DNA of 51,100 nt from Clostridium sp. Marseille-P2415 (GCF_900155545.1 NZ_LT732526.1:718349-769448); one strand, 5' to 3'; counted from the stretch's first letter, positions 42,133 through 51,057 are shown. Made by a program: numbers and translations. Notes: a model not told the origin generated them from the sequence alone.

Positions 42133-42601
42133 TCGCAGTTGGATCATCATTATTTTGGCATGACTGATGTAGTGTGACCATTAACATGCTGACAATTTAT
42201 CCAATTGAAGATAGATTATTAATGGCTATGCTTAACTGTCCGTTCCAGAAGCGGATGGATTGGATCAATTGTTTGTCTCAATTTAGGAAAAGCATAGTGA
42301 TATACGGTAAGGAGAAAAAAATTAAGTACGGTTCTTGATGCAGCATGTACCAAGAATCTCAATTATGGGAAATATGTGGGAAATATATTGGAAATAAAAG
42401 AATGCTGAGTCCAAATATCACTGCCGGGTGGAGAGGATAAGGCTTTCCATAATCCAGTATGGTTCCCATTTTCTTCTGTTTTTTCTTCCCAGACGGGCTG
42501 GCTGGTATGGTATGCAGGATAAAGGGGACAGAATCCGGTTGTTGTTTAAGAAAGGTTTTGAAAATTAGGAATTCAGCGAAAAGAATTGATAGGGGGAGAA
42601 A
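42133..42601 (+). other. Region without a clear gene; possible relic DNA
   Basis: Contains short broken frames, among them a 38-codon one at 42222-42338 (MAMLNCPFQKRMDWINCL) without a ribosome site. No terminator, repeat or RNA structure stands out. It may be the decayed rest of the agr-linked operon. Confidence 0.35.
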
Positions 42602-42880
42602 ATGAGTTTTATCGATATTATGTTGGGAGGCGCGCTGATTATTGAGAGCGTGCTTTTAATTATAATCATTTGTTTTTATAAAAAGGTAAAAGAAAGGTTA
42701 CGGATAGAGAAAATTAAGAGGGCTGAAGATAAGAAGTATATTGACATATTTATTGAACACTTGGAGAAACGAGCCGAAACTTATGAAATACTCCTGGAAT
42801 TTAAGCGTATTTTAGAAGAAACGTTAAAAGATGACCAGAAAGGAAAACCGGTCAATGCAGGGCCTGTATCCGCTGTTTAA
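42602..42880 (+). CDS. Small membrane-anchored coiled-coil protein
   Basis: 92 residues from ATG 42602, behind AGGGGGAG. One N-terminal membrane helix (residues 6-25, IMLGGALIIESVLLIIIICF) is followed by a basic, then charged helical segment (KVKERLRIEKIKRAEDKKYI through LKDDQKGK) with heptad character. It would sit in the membrane with its coiled coil in the cytoplasm. There is no family match that I recognise. It ends four bases before a strong terminator, and may belong to the same region as the agr-linked gene. Confidence 0.6.
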   Translation: MSFIDIMLGGALIIESVLLIIIICFYKKVKERLRIEKIKRAEDKKYIDIFIEHLEKRAETYEILLEFKRILEETLKDDQKGKPVNAGPVSAV

Positions 42881-42884
42881 AATT

Positions 42885-42935
42885 CCCCCCTGCTGCAGCG
42901 GACCGAAAATTGCCGCTGTAGCGGGGGGCTTTTTG
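42885..42935 (+). terminator. Strong GC-rich terminator
   Basis: CCCCCCTGCTGCAGCGG pairs with CCGCTGTAGCGGGGGG with one small bulge; CTTTTTG follows. It lies between convergent genes. Confidence 0.9.
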
Positions 42936-42943
42936 TTTCTTAA

Positions 42944-43252
42944 TTAGGACTGCAGCCGGTTGATCATAGTAAGTATTAATAATAAATCGCTTTCCGGAAG
43001 CGTTTTAAGCTTATCCATCGCATCTCTGATCAATGGCGGATTAGGATTGTCATTATCAAAGAAATCTTTCGGTGTCACATCAAGGTATTCACAGATTGCC
43101 AGGAATTCAGCCATGGAAGGAAGACTTCGGCCACTGGAAATGCTCTGTACATAACTTCTGCTGTGCCCCAGTTCGATGCTCATTTTATGTTCAGCGACTC
43201 CTTTTTTTATGCGTAATTCTGTGATTCTTTTATTTATATAGTCTTGCTCCAT
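42944..43252 (-). CDS. XRE-family transcriptional regulator
   Basis: 102 residues from the ATG at 43252 (AGGTGA at good spacing; GTG 43261 coincides with the ribosome site). The helix-turn-helix is in ITELRIKKGVAEHKMSIELG followed by HSRSYVQSISSGRSLPSMAEFL. A C-terminal helical part (RDAMDKLKTLPESDLLLIL) may serve dimerisation. The reading is close to phage-type and clostridial small XRE regulators. It is divergent from the chemoreceptor gene, whose promoter carries an inverted repeat, so it could control that promoter and itself. Confidence 0.88.
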   Translation of the reverse strand: MEQDYINKRITELRIKKGVAEHKMSIELGHSRSYVQSISSGRSLPSMAEFLAICEYLDVTPKDFFDNDNPNPPLIRDAMDKLKTLPESDLLLILTMINRLQS

Positions 43253-43320
43253 TGTTTTCACCTCACCTACTATATTGTATGATAAGAAAATAGGTATAAT
43301 ACACGATTAAAATATGTAAA

Positions 43321-43358
43321 ATTATGATATTGCATAATCTGAATACGGATAGTATAAT
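43321..43358 (+). promoter_or_regulatory. Promoter of the chemoreceptor gene with overlapping inverted repeat
   Basis: TTGCAT (43330-43335), a 17-bp spacer, TATAAT (43353-43358). ATTATG-N6-CATAAT (43321-43338) covers the -35 box and is a candidate operator for the divergent XRE regulator. Confidence 0.6.
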
Positions 43359-43403
43359 AAAAAACAGTTAATATTATGCATTTGCTGAGTAGAGGAAAGG
43401 AGT

Positions 43404-43460
43404 ATGCATACATATAAAAATAACCGGAAAAGAAAAAGAGCTCCTTCTTTATTTGGCTGA
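43404..43460 (+). CDS. Possible leader peptide of 18 residues
   Basis: MHTYKNNRKRKRAPSLFG starts at ATG 43404 behind AGGAAAGG, in the 345-base leader of the chemoreceptor transcript. It is very basic. The spacing to the ribosome site is short (3-4 bases), and it may be accidental. If translated, it could couple translation to expression of the downstream gene. Confidence 0.25.
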   Translation: MHTYKNNRKRKRAPSLFG

Positions 43461-43703
43461 AGTCACCACAACATCATTTCCATAAAGGAGAAACTTTTAC
43501 GTTCAGTTTATATGCACATCAATCAGAATGCAATAGTAAAATAAAAGGATTTACAATATTTTTAAGTATTTTAAAAGCAAATTACATGAGAAAGGGATGT
43601 CAAAGCCTTTTTGTGTAACAAGTAATTGTTGGACCTGGAATAAAAGGCGCAATGCGCATAGTACAAAAGAGTATTGAAAACCAAAGTACGGGAGAGAAAC
43701 AGT

Positions 43704-45776
43704 ATGAAGAAAAAGATTGGGATCAAAAGCATCGGAATTAAGATGCTGCTTGGAATTTTGCCTGTGGTAGTACTGGCATTGGCATTTCTGACAAGGCTCA
43801 GCGAAACTACCGGCCGGGATTTAATTGAGGAACAGAGCAATTCCAATATGCAGTCAGAACTCAAAGCAAACGTTAACAGCATCAATGATTACTTAAATGT
43901 GGTGGAGACGACGGCAATGAATATTGCGTACATGGTTGGATCTTCCTATCAGACAACAGAGATCGATACCTATGGAGCTGCCATAAAGAACATTATATCG
44001 GACAATGATTTGATCCTGGGAAGCGGAATCTGGTTTGAGCCCAATGTATATGACAGCCAGGAGAAATATATGGGGCCCTACTGGTACAAAGAAGACGGTA
44101 AGATAGAATTAACGTATGACTACAGCGAAGCCAGCTATGACTACTTTAATCAGGATTATTATAAGATGGCAGCCAGCGGGACCGGGGAAGCGGTTATTAC
44201 GGACCCTTATTACGATTCAACCCTTGATACCATGATGGCATCCTGTACAGCCCCTATTTACGACGGTAACAATAAATTTATCGGAGCCGTGACCGTGGAT
44301 ATGCAGCTAAGTGATATCGATACCCTGATACAGTCCATAAAGGTCGGCAAGAATGGAACAGCCATGCTGACCAACGGGAAAGGTGTGTATCTCTGCGAAA
44401 CGGATAAAGATAAGGTTACCAATGCGGTAAATATCACACAGGACGAAAACGGATCCCTGGCAGCGGCAGCCGCAGTTATGGTATCCAGCGATAAAGGAAA
44501 GGTTTCCTACGAAGAAGGAGAGGAGACCTATAACCTGTATTATGATACGGTTCCTGGGGTTGGCTGGATTATTATGATCAAGATGCCCCAGTCAGAGTTG
44601 GAGGAGCCGATTGTGGCGCTCAATGCACAGCTGGTGAAGCTGAGTGCAATTGCATTGATTTGCTGCATTGCTGCTGTTTTGCTCCAGGTAGGCAGCATTA
44701 CATCAGGTTTAAAACGGGTGAAAAAGTTTGCCGGTTCCCTGGCGGACGGAGATTTTACCATTCAGCCGCTTAAATCCAGACGTAAAGATGAGCTGGGCCA
44801 GATGAGCAGTTCCTTAAACAATATGTTTAAAAGCAATAAACAGGTAATTGAACGGATATCCGGGCATGCAGGAGGAATTAATGACGCAAGTGTACGCCTG
44901 AATACGGTATCCAGTGATCTGCTTCAGCAGTTTCACGAAATCAAGACCTATATGGCGGATGTGGATAAGGCCATGATGTCCTCCAGTGCCGCTACCGAAG
45001 AGGTAAATGCTTCCATGGCTGAGGTGAATACATCGGTAGGCGTTCTGGCCGAGGAGACAGGAAAGAGCAGCAGAATGGCGGGCGAGATCATGGAACGCGC
45101 CAAAGTAATTGAAAAGAACAGCCGCGAAGCTTATGAAAATGCCATTGGAATATCCCGGGAACGGGAACAGGATCTGCAGATGGCAGTGGAGAATGCAAAG
45201 GTAGTGGAAAAAATCGGGGACATGGCCAGGATCATTTCCAACACAGCCTCCCAGATCAATCTGTTATCCTTAAATGCCTCCATTGAAGCTGTCAGAGCAG
45301 GGGAGCAGGGAAAAGGGTTCGCGGTTGTAGCCAGGGAAATCGGCAAGCTTGCAAAGGATACTTCTGAGACAGTAAAAGAAATTGAAGGAACCATAGATGA
45401 AGTCCAGAAGGCTTTTGGCATGATGATGAGCGGATCGGAATCCATGCTGAATTTCTTGAAGGACACGGTCACACCCGATTACAACAATTTTGCAGATGTA
45501 GGGCAGCAGTATGGCCGTGATGCGGTTTCCATTGAAGAAATATCCAATGAGGTGGCAGAGATGGCAGGAAATATCAGCCAGGTTATGCAGGAGGTTCGGG
45601 ATGCGATTCAGAATGTCTCCGAATCCGTGCAGACTACGGCAGGTAACAGCAGCATGGTACTGACTACCGTAGAAAAGGCTTATGTTGTGGTACAGGATAT
45701 GTCGAAAATGTCTGAAAGGCAGGAGCATATTGCAGAAGAGCTCAATACGGTTGTTTCCGGTTTTAAATTAAAATAA
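43704..45776 (+). CDS. Methyl-accepting chemotaxis protein with Cache sensor
   Basis: 690 residues from ATG 43704 (GGGAGAG; TTG 43674 is an unlikely alternative). TM1 is about 10-30. The extracellular dCache-type sensor (about 35-290) contains IWFEPNVYDSQEKYMGPYWY and VITDPYYDSTLDTMMAS, typical of amino-acid or small-ligand Cache domains. TM2 (about 312-335) leads to HAMP and a long coiled-coil signalling domain with the CheA/CheW hairpin tip INLLSLNASIEAVRAGEQGKG. It would report a ligand to the chemotaxis system, but no other che or flagellar genes are in the window. The gene overlaps the convergent OmpR-type gene by 9 bases. Confidence 0.93.
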   Translation: MKKKIGIKSIGIKMLLGILPVVVLALAFLTRLSETTGRDLIEEQSNSNMQSELKANVNSINDYLNVVETTAMNIAYMVGSSYQTTEIDTYGAAIKNIISDNDLILGSGIWFEPNVYDSQEKYMGPYWYKEDGKIELTYDYSEASYDYFNQDYYKMAASGTGEAVITDPYYDSTLDTMMASCTAPIYDGNNKFIGAVTVDMQLSDIDTLIQSIKVGKNGTAMLTNGKGVYLCETDKDKVTNAVNITQDENGSLAAAAAVMVSSDKGKVSYEEGEETYNLYYDTVPGVGWIIMIKMPQSELEEPIVALNAQLVKLSAIALICCIAAVLLQVGSITSGLKRVKKFAGSLADGDFTIQPLKSRRKDELGQMSSSLNNMFKSNKQVIERISGHAGGINDASVRLNTVSSDLLQQFHEIKTYMADVDKAMMSSSAATEEVNASMAEVNTSVGVLAEETGKSSRMAGEIMERAKVIEKNSREAYENAIGISREREQDLQMAVENAKVVEKIGDMARIISNTASQINLLSLNASIEAVRAGEQGKGFAVVAREIGKLAKDTSETVKEIEGTIDEVQKAFGMMMSGSESMLNFLKDTVTPDYNNFADVGQQYGRDAVSIEEISNEVAEMAGNISQVMQEVRDAIQNVSESVQTTAGNSSMVLTTVEKAYVVVQDMSKMSERQEHIAEELNTVVSGFKLK

Positions 45777-46448
45777 GTCCGGGGCCTCCAGCCGGTACCC
45801 GACCTTCCGGACGACTGCAATATGGACACTGGATTCTAATCGCAGCAGCTTTTTGCGCAGAAAAGAAATATATGCTTCAACATTATTTTCATTAATACCG
45901 CATTCGTGTCCCCAGATTTTTAAAAGAAGGGTTTCTTTTGAAAGATACCGGCTGTTATTGGCCATGAGAATCTGCATCAGATCCAGCTCTTTTGCACTTA
46001 ATGAGACCGCATTGGATTTGCAGCGCAATTCGCACATGGAAGGGGTCAGCTTTAAATCCGCAAAATTCAGGGAAACAGAGACGGTCTTGCCCTGCCTGCG
46101 CAGGATTGCACGAAGGCAGGCAAGCAGCTCTGAATTTTCAAAGGGCTTGGTCAGGTAATAGTCTGCTCCTGCGTCAGGAATCTGTACGTGTTCTGATAAT
46201 TCTGACCTTGCTCTCAGCATAAGGACCGGAGTTTCAACATGTTGTATCCGAAGCCTGGAAAGGACTTTATATCCGTCCAGTCCCGGAAGCATGATATCCA
46301 GGATAATGGCATCATAAATACCGCTCACAGCGAACTGTAATCCTTCTTTCCCATCCATGGATACATCTGCATTGTATCCGGCATAAGTAATGATATCGGC
46401 CAGAATCATGGCGAGTCTTGCTTCATCCTCAATTATTAATATCCGCAT
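45768..46448 (-). CDS. OmpR-family response regulator without a neighbouring kinase
   Basis: 226 residues. The receiver domain has the acidic pair E8-D9, the phosphoacceptor Asp51 (AIILDIMLPGLDGY) and Lys101 (YLTKPFE). At the conserved Thr/Ser switch position it has Arg79 (VLMLRARSE instead of LTAR). The winged helix follows, with KELDLMQILMANNSRYLSKE and NNVEAYISFLRKKL then VRKVGYRL, as in VanR and PhoB relatives. No histidine kinase lies on either side. The receiver may signal abnormally or without phosphorylation. Its end overlaps the chemoreceptor gene. Confidence 0.92.
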   Translation of the reverse strand: MRILIIEDEARLAMILADIITYAGYNADVSMDGKEGLQFAVSGIYDAIILDIMLPGLDGYKVLSRLRIQHVETPVLMLRARSELSEHVQIPDAGADYYLTKPFENSELLACLRAILRRQGKTVSVSLNFADLKLTPSMCELRCKSNAVSLSAKELDLMQILMANNSRYLSKETLLLKIWGHECGINENNVEAYISFLRKKLLRLESSVHIAVVRKVGYRLEAPDLF

Positions 46449-46617
46449 GGTATCAATCCTTTATTTTAAAAGTAACGGAGAGAAATCCGGGTTTCCTCTG
46501 ATGCGTTTGAGTATATCGCACATTTCTTAAAAAAAACTGAAAAATTATAGGAAGATTTGATGTAAGTTTTTATGGCTGCAGTGCTGCGGAACGATGGAAA
46601 TATGGAGATGGAAAAGA

Positions 46618-46646
46618 TTGAAAAAGTAAAGAGAATATAGTATAAT
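46618..46646 (+). promoter_or_regulatory. Sigma-A promoter of the zinc-ribbon gene
   Basis: TTGAAA (46618-46623), a 17-bp spacer, TATAAT (46641-46646). The leader after it contains a GGCAG-N6-CTGCC hairpin around 46678-46693. Confidence 0.65.
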
Positions 46647-46717
46647 CATAATCATATCCATATGGCTGAGAGAGGAGGCAGAGGGAACTGCCTTGAGCGC
46701 ATAGTACCTGGCAGATT

Positions 46718-47041
46718 ATGAGAATATGTCCACATTGTGGGAATCAGATTCCTGATGAAAACAACAACATATATTGTCCTTATTGCAATCACATAGCGGA
46801 CGAAGAAGTACTGCTTCGCATGAGAATTGAGAAAAAATTACATAAGCCGGAAGAGGAGCCGGGAAAACCGGTTAAGATTATAAAAGATAAAGAGCAGCCG
46901 GCAAAGCTTAAGAGCCGGCATAAGGACGGTGACGATGAAACACTGGGGGTATCGGATGACAGGAATCCTTATCTATCCGTGATTACAAGCGTTGCTGTTA
47001 TTCTGGCTGCAATTGCAGCAGCCTATTTCCTTATAAAATAA
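46718..47041 (+). CDS. Zinc-ribbon membrane protein
   Basis: 107 residues. The N-terminus is a zinc ribbon with CPHC (4-7) and CPYC (20-23). A charged, Lys-rich linker (about 30-80) follows, and a single C-terminal membrane helix (SVITSVAVILAAIAAAYFLI). The protein would be anchored by its tail with the zinc ribbon in the cytoplasm. Proteins of this plan are frequent in Firmicutes and mostly uncharacterised. A recognisable ribosome site is weak at ATG 46718; GAGGAGGCAGAGGG occurs about 35 bases upstream in a hairpin. It lies just before the pheST promoter. Confidence 0.7.
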   Translation: MRICPHCGNQIPDENNNIYCPYCNHIADEEVLLRMRIEKKLHKPEEEPGKPVKIIKDKEQPAKLKSRHKDGDDETLGVSDDRNPYLSVITSVAVILAAIAAAYFLIK

Positions 47042-47060
47042 TGCCTGCCAAAAATAATCC

Positions 47061-47089
47061 TTGACATTTTGGGTTTCTGTTATTACAAT
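47061..47089 (+). promoter_or_regulatory. Sigma-A promoter of the pheST T-box leader
   Basis: TTGACA (47061-47066), a 17-bp spacer, TACAAT (47084-47089). Confidence 0.8.
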
Positions 47090-47095
47090 GGTAGC

Positions 47096-47381
47096 TAATG
47101 TTACAATGAAAAACGTGAAATGCAATGAAGGTGTCAGTAGATCCTTATTTTCTTCCAGAGAGAAGGGGCCACCGGCTGTAAGCCCTTTTAAGTTCAATTA
47201 AGAGATCGAATTTCCCACCGAAGCAGCGTGATTGAAACCGGTGATACAGCTATGGCTGTCAGCCTGGCGTGTAAATCATGACGTCCATACACGTTACGTA
47301 TGCCGAGTGCCTGTGTGATACACAGGAATTAGGGTGGTACCGCGAATATAGCTTCGTCCCTTTTTGGGGCGGGGCTTTTTT
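47096..47381 (+). promoter_or_regulatory. T-box leader (phenylalanine type) with terminator
   Basis: The leader of about 285 bases has the T-box sequence AGGGTGGTACCGCG (47331-47344), which pairs with the uncharged tRNA acceptor end. An AGTAGA motif (around 47139-47144) and an AGAGAG loop (47157-47162) fit stem I. A TTC triplet at 47193-47195 followed by A is the best specifier candidate, which would read tRNA-Phe. The terminator is 47351-47381 (GCTTCGTCCC with GGGGCGGGGC, three or four G-U pairs, then six Ts). Uncharged tRNA-Phe should switch to the antiterminator and allow pheST expression. The exact specifier is inferred from position and the downstream genes. Confidence 0.85.
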
Positions 47382-47452
47382 AATACATTAAAAATGCGTT
47401 TTACCCTGAAAGCGGTTTAACAACATTTAAATATGAAAAGAAGGAGAGCATG

Positions 47453-48472
47453 ATGAAAGACCAATTAGAGAAAATCAAACAAGAAGCATTAAAGCAGATT
47501 GAAGCTTCGGATGCGTTGGAAAAACTGAATGACATCAAAGTTGCTTATCTTGGAAAAAAAGGGGAGCTGACCAGTGTATTAAAGAGTATGAAGGACGTTG
47601 CTCCTGAAGACAGGCCAAAGGTCGGCCAGATGGTTAACGATGCCCGTACCCTGATTGAGGGGAAATTAGAGGAAGCTATGGCTTCCCTGATGAGAAAAGC
47701 CAGAGAAGAGCAGATGAAGAAAGAAGTGATCGATGTAACACTTCCGGCCAGACGAAATAAGGTGGGGCACACCCATCCCAATACAATTGCCTTAGAAGAG
47801 GTCGAGAGGATCTTCATAGGCATGGGATATGAAGTCATCGAGGGACCGGAGGTGGAATACGATTCCTATAACTTTGAGAAGCTGAATATTCCGAAAAACC
47901 ATCCGGCAAGAGACGAACAGGATACCTTCTATATCAGCGATAACATCGTTTTAAGAAGCCAGACGTCCCCGGTCCAGGTCCGCACCATGGAACAGGGAAA
48001 GCTGCCCATCCGAATGCTGGCTCCGGGCCGCGTATTCCGTTCCGATGAGGTGGATGCGACCCATTCTCCTTCTTTCCACCAGTTTGAGGGCCTGGTCATT
48101 GACAAGAACATTACATTTGCCGATTTAAAGGGAACCATGGCTGAGTTTGCAAGAGAGCTGTTCGGCGCGGAAACAAAAGTAAAATTCCGTCCCCACCATT
48201 TCCCGTTTACAGAGCCAAGCGCTGAGATGGATGTTACCTGCTTTAAATGCGGCGGAAAAGGCTGCCGTTTCTGTAAAGGATCGGGCTGGATTGAAATTCT
48301 CGGCTGCGGCATGGTCCATCCCAATGTACTCACCATGAGCGGAATTGATCCCAATGAATATTCCGGTTTTGCATTTGGCGTTGGATTAGAGCGGATCGCT
48401 TTGCTAAAATATGAGATTGATGATATGAGATTACTATATGAGAACGACATCAGATTTTTAAAGCAGTTCTAG
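47453..48472 (+). CDS. pheS: Phenylalanyl-tRNA synthetase alpha subunit
   Basis: 339 residues (ATG 47453; ATG 47450 is one codon earlier, closer to AAGGAG). It charges tRNA-Phe as an alpha2-beta2 enzyme with PheT. The N-terminal coiled coil (about 1-85) contacts tRNA. The class II motifs follow: motif 2 around APGRVFRSDEVDATHSPSFHQ, and the C-terminal motif 3 GFAFGVGLERIALLKY. Between them a cysteine cluster, CFKCGGKGCRFCKGSGW (near 262-278), makes a zinc-knuckle-like insert that I have seen in many Firmicutes PheS. It is first in the T-box operon; pheT follows 21 bases later. Confidence 0.97.
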   Translation: MKDQLEKIKQEALKQIEASDALEKLNDIKVAYLGKKGELTSVLKSMKDVAPEDRPKVGQMVNDARTLIEGKLEEAMASLMRKAREEQMKKEVIDVTLPARRNKVGHTHPNTIALEEVERIFIGMGYEVIEGPEVEYDSYNFEKLNIPKNHPARDEQDTFYISDNIVLRSQTSPVQVRTMEQGKLPIRMLAPGRVFRSDEVDATHSPSFHQFEGLVIDKNITFADLKGTMAEFARELFGAETKVKFRPHHFPFTEPSAEMDVTCFKCGGKGCRFCKGSGWIEILGCGMVHPNVLTMSGIDPNEYSGFAFGVGLERIALLKYEIDDMRLLYENDIRFLKQF

Positions 48473-48493
48473 GACAGAAAGGGAGAGAAATCA

Positions 48494-50914
48494 ATGAATA
48501 CACCATTATCATGGATTAAAGCATATGTTCCGGATTTAGATGTGACACCGCAGGAATACACCGATGCCATGACTCTTACCGGAACAAAGGTAGAAGGTTA
48601 TGAATGCCTGGATAAAAACCTGGAGAAAATCGTGGTCGGACACATCTTAACCATTGAGCGCCATCCGGATGCGGATAAATTGATCGTTTGCCAGGTCGAT
48701 GTAGGAACAGAAACGGTTCAGATCGTTACCGGTGCGTCCAATGTAAAGGCCGGAGATAAGGTTCCGGTGGTATTGGACGGAGGAAAGGTGGCAGGAGGCC
48801 ATGACGGCGGCCCGCTTCCGGAAGAGGGAATCAGGATTAAGAAGGGGAAGCTGAGAGGAGTCGAATCCTGCGGTATGATGTGTTCCATAGAAGAACTTGG
48901 CTGTTCCGCTGAAATGTACCCGGATGCTCCGGAGAGCGGAATTTACATTCTGCCTGCAGATGCAAAAACAGGCTCTGATGCCATTGAAATTCTGGGCCTT
49001 CATGATTCCGTATTTGAATATGAAATCACATCAAACCGTGTGGACTGCTACAGTGTGATCGGGATTGCAAGAGAAGCAGCGGCAACCTTTCAAAAGCCCT
49101 TTATACCACCGGTCGTAACAGCTACAGGCAACAGTGAGGATATTCATGATTATTTAAAAGTAACCGTAGAGAACAGCCGTCTCTGCCCCCGCTATTGTGC
49201 GAGGATGGTAAAAAACATTAAGCTTGCTCCCTCACCGGTCTGGATGCAGAGACGCCTTGCTGCTTGCGGGATACGTCCTATTAATAACATCGTGGATATC
49301 ACGAATTATATAATGGAAGAGTATGGCCAGCCTATGCATGCGTTTGATTATGACCTGCTTGCGGATCATGAAATCATCGTAAAATGCGCTAAGGACGGTG
49401 ACACATTCCAGACTCTGGACGGACAGAAGAGAAAGCTTGACAGCACGGTCCTGATGATCAACGATGGAGATAAGGCAGTGGGGATTGCCGGCATTATGGG
49501 CGGAGAGAATTCCAAAATCACCGATGACGTAAAGACCATGGTGTTTGAGTGTGCCTGCTTTGACGGAACCAACATCCGTCTCTCATCAAAGAAGGCAGGG
49601 TTAAGGACCGATGCTTCCGGTAAATATGAAAAGGGACTTGATCCCAACAATGCCGAAGAGGCTGTAAACCGTGCCTGCCAGCTGATCGAAGAACTGGGAG
49701 CCGGAGAAGTGGTCGGCGGTATGATTGATATTTATCCGGAGAAAAGGGACGGAAAAAGAATCCCGTTTGAGCCGGAAAAGATGAATCGCCTTCTGGGAAC
49801 GGATATAGCTCCGGAAACCATGCTTGGGTATTTTAAAAGGCTGGATCTGGGATACGATGAGGCAGCCGGTGAAATCCTCATTCCGACTTTCCGCCAGGAT
49901 TTAAACTGTATGGCCGATATGGCAGAGGAAGCTGCCCGGTTCTTTGGCTATGATAAGATTCCGGTATCCCTGCCGACCGGCGAGGCGACAACCGGAAAGC
50001 TGTCTTATAAATTAAGAGTGGAGGAACTGGCAAGAGAAGTTGCGGAATTCTGCGGTTTTTCCCAGGGAATGACGTATTCCTTTGAAAGCCCCAAGGTATT
50101 TGACAGGCTTCTCCTTCCAAAGGACAGTCCGCTCCGTGTGACCGTAAATATTATGAATCCCCTTGGAGAGGATTTCAGCATTATGAGGACCTCACCGCTC
50201 CATGGAATGCTTTACTCATTATCCACCAACTATAACCGCCGCAATAAAAACGTCCGTCTTTATGAACTGGCCAACATCTATCTTCCCAAGGCGCTTCCGC
50301 TTACAGAGCTTCCGGACGAAAGAATGCAGTTTACCCTGGGGATGTACGGGGATGGCGATTTCTTTGACATGAAGGGCGTTATGGAAGAATTTTTCGATCA
50401 GGCGGGAATGCACAAAAAGCCTCATTACGATCCAAAAGGCGGGAAAACCTTCCTTCATCCGGGAAGACAGGCGGATATTGTGTATGACGGCGTGACCATC
50501 GGCTATTTGGGCGAGGTACACCCGGATGTGGCTGATAATTATAAAATCGGGGATCGTGCCTATGTAGCTGTGATCGATATGCCATCTTTGATCCCGTTTA
50601 CAAGCTTTGACCGCAAATATACCGGAATTGCCAAGTATCCGGCTGTTACCAGAGACATCAGCATGGTGGTTCCGAAGGATATACTGGTTGGACAGATCGA
50701 AGAAGTCATTGAGCAGCGTGGAGGAAAGATGCTGGAAAGTTATCAGCTTTTCGATATCTATGAGGGGGCGCAGGTTTTAGCCGGCTGCAAGTCGGTGGCA
50801 TATTCCATTACCTTCCGTGCGGGCGATCATACTCTGGAGGATCAGGAAGTTCTTGCTGTGATGAAGAAGATCCTGAATGGATTACAGGGACTGGGAATTG
50901 AGCTCAGGGCTTAA
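48494..50914 (+). CDS. pheT: Phenylalanyl-tRNA synthetase beta subunit
   Basis: 806 residues, the normal size. Domain order is typical: tRNA-binding EMAP-like OB fold (about 40-150, with VGHILTIERHPDADKLIVCQVDVG), B3/B4 editing domain (about 205-380), B5 domain, a catalytic-like core beginning near 480, and the C-terminal anticodon-binding fold (YPAVTRDISMVVPKDI onward). The editing domain removes mischarged Tyr. It is translated from ATG 48494 with AAGGGAGAG upstream and is cotranscribed with pheS under T-box control. Confidence 0.97.
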   Translation: MNTPLSWIKAYVPDLDVTPQEYTDAMTLTGTKVEGYECLDKNLEKIVVGHILTIERHPDADKLIVCQVDVGTETVQIVTGASNVKAGDKVPVVLDGGKVAGGHDGGPLPEEGIRIKKGKLRGVESCGMMCSIEELGCSAEMYPDAPESGIYILPADAKTGSDAIEILGLHDSVFEYEITSNRVDCYSVIGIAREAAATFQKPFIPPVVTATGNSEDIHDYLKVTVENSRLCPRYCARMVKNIKLAPSPVWMQRRLAACGIRPINNIVDITNYIMEEYGQPMHAFDYDLLADHEIIVKCAKDGDTFQTLDGQKRKLDSTVLMINDGDKAVGIAGIMGGENSKITDDVKTMVFECACFDGTNIRLSSKKAGLRTDASGKYEKGLDPNNAEEAVNRACQLIEELGAGEVVGGMIDIYPEKRDGKRIPFEPEKMNRLLGTDIAPETMLGYFKRLDLGYDEAAGEILIPTFRQDLNCMADMAEEAARFFGYDKIPVSLPTGEATTGKLSYKLRVEELAREVAEFCGFSQGMTYSFESPKVFDRLLLPKDSPLRVTVNIMNPLGEDFSIMRTSPLHGMLYSLSTNYNRRNKNVRLYELANIYLPKALPLTELPDERMQFTLGMYGDGDFFDMKGVMEEFFDQAGMHKKPHYDPKGGKTFLHPGRQADIVYDGVTIGYLGEVHPDVADNYKIGDRAYVAVIDMPSLIPFTSFDRKYTGIAKYPAVTRDISMVVPKDILVGQIEEVIEQRGGKMLESYQLFDIYEGAQVLAGCKSVAYSITFRAGDHTLEDQEVLAVMKKILNGLQGLGIELRA

Positions 50915-50938
50915 AATATAGTTTTTTGGTAATAAGGA

Positions 50939-50980
50939 AGATGTCAGGATTTGCAGGGAATGCATCCTGACATCTTTTTC
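50939..50980 (+). terminator. Intrinsic terminator of pheST
   Basis: A perfect 12-bp stem AGATGTCAGGAT (50939-50950) with ATCCTGACATCT (50964-50975), followed by five Ts. Confidence 0.92.
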
Positions 50981-51057
50981 ATCTCCGCCTGCATGGTTTT
51001 GGTAAATTCCGTCAATCCTTACGATAGGAATGAGTGAAAAGACAGGGAGGCAAAATC

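Noticed and set aside
43654-46707. 11-base match GCGCATAGTAC upstream of both the chemoreceptor and the zinc-ribbon gene
   Set aside because: Shared 11-mers are expected many times by chance in a 51-kb window, and the two sites have no similar surroundings.
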